The notes below the pieces were generated by a model. That model searched no databases, had not been told where the DNA came from, and saw nothing but the letters and a program-made list of their open reading frames with translations. Shown one piece after another: positions 32,190 through 33,576 of a stretch of DNA of 33,576 nt. Positions within the stretch are counted from its first letter, which is position 1; each line of letters begins with the position of its first letter. This DNA comes from Pedobacter sp. Leaf41 (GTDB lineage: Bacteria > Bacteroidota > Bacteroidia > Sphingobacteriales > Sphingobacteriaceae): positions 1,610 through 35,185 of the forward strand of contig NZ_LMLE01000004.1 in NCBI RefSeq assembly GCF_001422545.1, in the 5' to 3' direction. Made by a program: the position numbers and the translations under genes.

Positions 32190-33494
32190 ATGATAGAGGA
32201 CGCCTTAAAAAGATTAAATATTACCAAGCTTAATGAGATGCAGGAGGCTGCTTTAAAGGCGGTAAGATCCGGTAACGATGTATTGCTAATTGCGCCAACC
32301 GGATCTGGCAAGACATTGGCTTTTCTATTGCCCTTGCTGCAAAAATTAAAACCTGAAGTTAAAGGTGTTCAAGCGATGATTTTGGTTCCTTCAAGAGAAC
32401 TTGCTTTGCAAATCGAACAGGTTTTTAAACAAATGGGAACTCCATTTAAGGTTAATTGTTGCTATGGTGGCCATGCCGTACGGGTAGAAAAGAATAATCT
32501 GACTCATCCACCGGCTGTATTAATCGGTACCCCAGGTCGGATTGCTTATCATCTGGAACACCAGAATTTTGATGAATCTTTCGTTGAAAATTTAGTTCTG
32601 GATGAGTTTGATAAATCTTTGGAGTTTGGTTTCGAATCGGATATGTCTTACATCATCGGTAAGCTATTATCTTTGAGGCAGCGCATTCTTACTTCGGCTA
32701 CAAAAATGGAGGAAATTCCTGCTTTTGTAAAATTGAAAAACCCTGTAGATATCGATTTTTCAAAAAACTTGCAAGCCAAGCCAGATTTAATATTAAAAAA
32801 GGTAACAGCACCAGCGGCAGATAAGTTGGAAACCGTATTTAGGTTATTGAGTAAGATAGGGGATAAAAATACGCTAGTGTTCTGTAATCACCGTGAAACG
32901 GTAGATCGAATTAGTGATATTTTGTTTGAGCATGGTTTGGGACACGATGTTTTTCATGGCGGAATGGAGCAGATTGATCGGGAGAAAGCGCTTTTGAAAT
33001 TCAGAAATGGCAGTCATAAAATTTTAATTACAACAGATTTGGCCGCCCGTGGGCTCGATATCCCTGAAATTGAACACATCGTTCACTATCAGCTGCCCTA
33101 TACTGAAGATGCCTATATTCATCGAAATGGACGTACAGCCAGGATGCATGCGACGGGAACTGCCTATGCCGTAATTACCCCTGAAGAAAATTATAAGTAC
33201 CTTCCTGAGAACATAGAAGAAGAAGAGCTTAAAGAAAATTATGCTATTCCAGAAGCCAGTGATTGGGTAACCTTGTATTTGGCTCACGGAAAAAAAGATA
33301 AAGTTAATAAAATAGATATAGTAGGTTTATTCTTGCAAAAAGGTGGACTTGCCAAAGAGGAGTTGGGACTGATAGAAGTGAAAGATAACACCAGCTATGT
33401 AGCTGTAAAGCGAGCAAAAGCTGATCAATTGATGCGCACATTGGCTGGCGAGAAAATTAAAGGAAAGAAATTAAAACTGGAGATAGCGAGTTAG
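32190..33494 (+). CDS. DEAD-box RNA helicase, DbpA-like, with DEFD motif
   Basis: The 434-aa product unwinds or remodels RNA using ATP. Motif I is APTGSGKT (35-42), Ia is PSRELA, Ib is TPGR, II is DEFD (138-141) instead of DEAD, III is SAT (169-171), V is ARGLD (286-290) and VI is HRNGRTAR (311-318). The Q motif is degenerate (NITKLNEMQ, no upstream Phe at the usual distance). The C-terminal 70 residues (about 365-434), with DIVGLFLQKGGL and EELGLIEVKDN, match the DbpA/CsdA RNA-binding domain, suggesting ribosome assembly. The start follows the -7 box. The stop codon's last base begins a heptamer repeat. Confidence 0.9.
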   Translation: MIEDALKRLNITKLNEMQEAALKAVRSGNDVLLIAPTGSGKTLAFLLPLLQKLKPEVKGVQAMILVPSRELALQIEQVFKQMGTPFKVNCCYGGHAVRVEKNNLTHPPAVLIGTPGRIAYHLEHQNFDESFVENLVLDEFDKSLEFGFESDMSYIIGKLLSLRQRILTSATKMEEIPAFVKLKNPVDIDFSKNLQAKPDLILKKVTAPAADKLETVFRLLSKIGDKNTLVFCNHRETVDRISDILFEHGLGHDVFHGGMEQIDREKALLKFRNGSHKILITTDLAARGLDIPEIEHIVHYQLPYTEDAYIHRNGRTARMHATGTAYAVITPEENYKYLPENIEEEELKENYAIPEASDWVTLYLAHGKKDKVNKIDIVGLFLQKGGLAKEELGLIEVKDNTSYVAVKRAKADQLMRTLAGEKIKGKKLKLEIAS

Positions 33495-33576
33495 TTGAAG
33501 GTTGAAGGTTGAAGGTTGAATGTTGAATGTTGAATGTTGAATGTTGAATGTTGAAGGTTGAATGTTGAAGGTTGAA
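33494..33576. repeat. Heptanucleotide tandem repeat at the right window edge
   Basis: GTTGAAG and GTTGAAT alternate in about twelve copies (83 bases) and continue past the window. The first base is also the last base of the helicase stop codon, so the repeat directly follows the gene. Period 7 is not a multiple of 3. Copy number is a minimum because the window ends inside it. Confidence 0.95.

Noticed and set aside
1..33576. tRNA, rRNA or riboswitch genes
   Set aside because: I found no cloverleaf, rRNA segment or known riboswitch core in the intergenic regions, though a covariance-model search was not possible here.

Overview
The window looks like a chromosomal segment of a Bacteroidota bacterium, most likely Sphingobacteriaceae (Pedobacter or a close relative). 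The DNA is AT-rich. Promoters fit the Bacteroidota pattern (TTTG, about 19 bases, TAnnTTTG). Envelope genes are of Bacteroidota type: a TonB receptor with a CarboxypepD_reg-like N-terminal domain, DUF4876, DUF4468, a BBP2-like porin and a Porin_O_P protein. The assignment is inferred from content, as there is no rRNA in the window. I see 27 protein genes and no rRNA, tRNA or CRISPR.

Layout. 1-517 is a 151-bp tandem array built from inverted REP-like hairpins, running off the left edge. 600-7478 (minus) is a four-gene envelope operon: TonB receptor, DUF4876 lipoprotein, probable DUF6850 beta-barrel and di-haem cytochrome c peroxidase. 7690-17318 is mostly plus-strand housekeeping: a long PurF-like amidophosphoribosyltransferase, a lipoprotein, a LysE exporter (minus), a FucP-type sugar permease, dCMP deaminase, GMP synthase, a PBP-like lipoprotein and an RsmB/NOP-type RNA methyltransferase. 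17374-23562 (minus) holds a possible 35-aa membrane peptide, MarC, an O/P-type porin, an APC transporter and a membrane pyrophosphatase. 23870-29477 (plus) holds a second APC transporter, a YhcC-like radical SAM protein, ammonium transporter AmtB and a porin. 29560-33494 holds DUF4468, SRPBCC, TlpA-like and YkuK-like proteins, a small orphan and a DbpA-like DEAD-box helicase. A heptamer repeat runs off the right edge.

How the parts fit. PurF, dCMP deaminase and GuaA are nucleotide enzymes that sit near each other but have separate promoters. AmtB and the following porin look like an inner/outer membrane pair for nitrogen uptake. The TonB/DUF4876/DUF6850/peroxidase operon is the best candidate for an uncharacterised system: it suggests uptake of an unknown ligand coupled to periplasmic redox chemistry, but the substrate cannot be read from the sequence.

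Two patterns cut across the window. In guaA, the radical SAM gene and the helicase gene the -7 box lies only 3-5 bases before the ATG, predicting leaderless or nearly leaderless mRNAs. In several genes the TTG inside or near the -7 box creates a false upstream start, so I have moved those starts downstream. Other points of note are several palindromic intergenic elements and a pyrophosphatase whose semi-conserved gate glutamate appears moved to an earlier helix.
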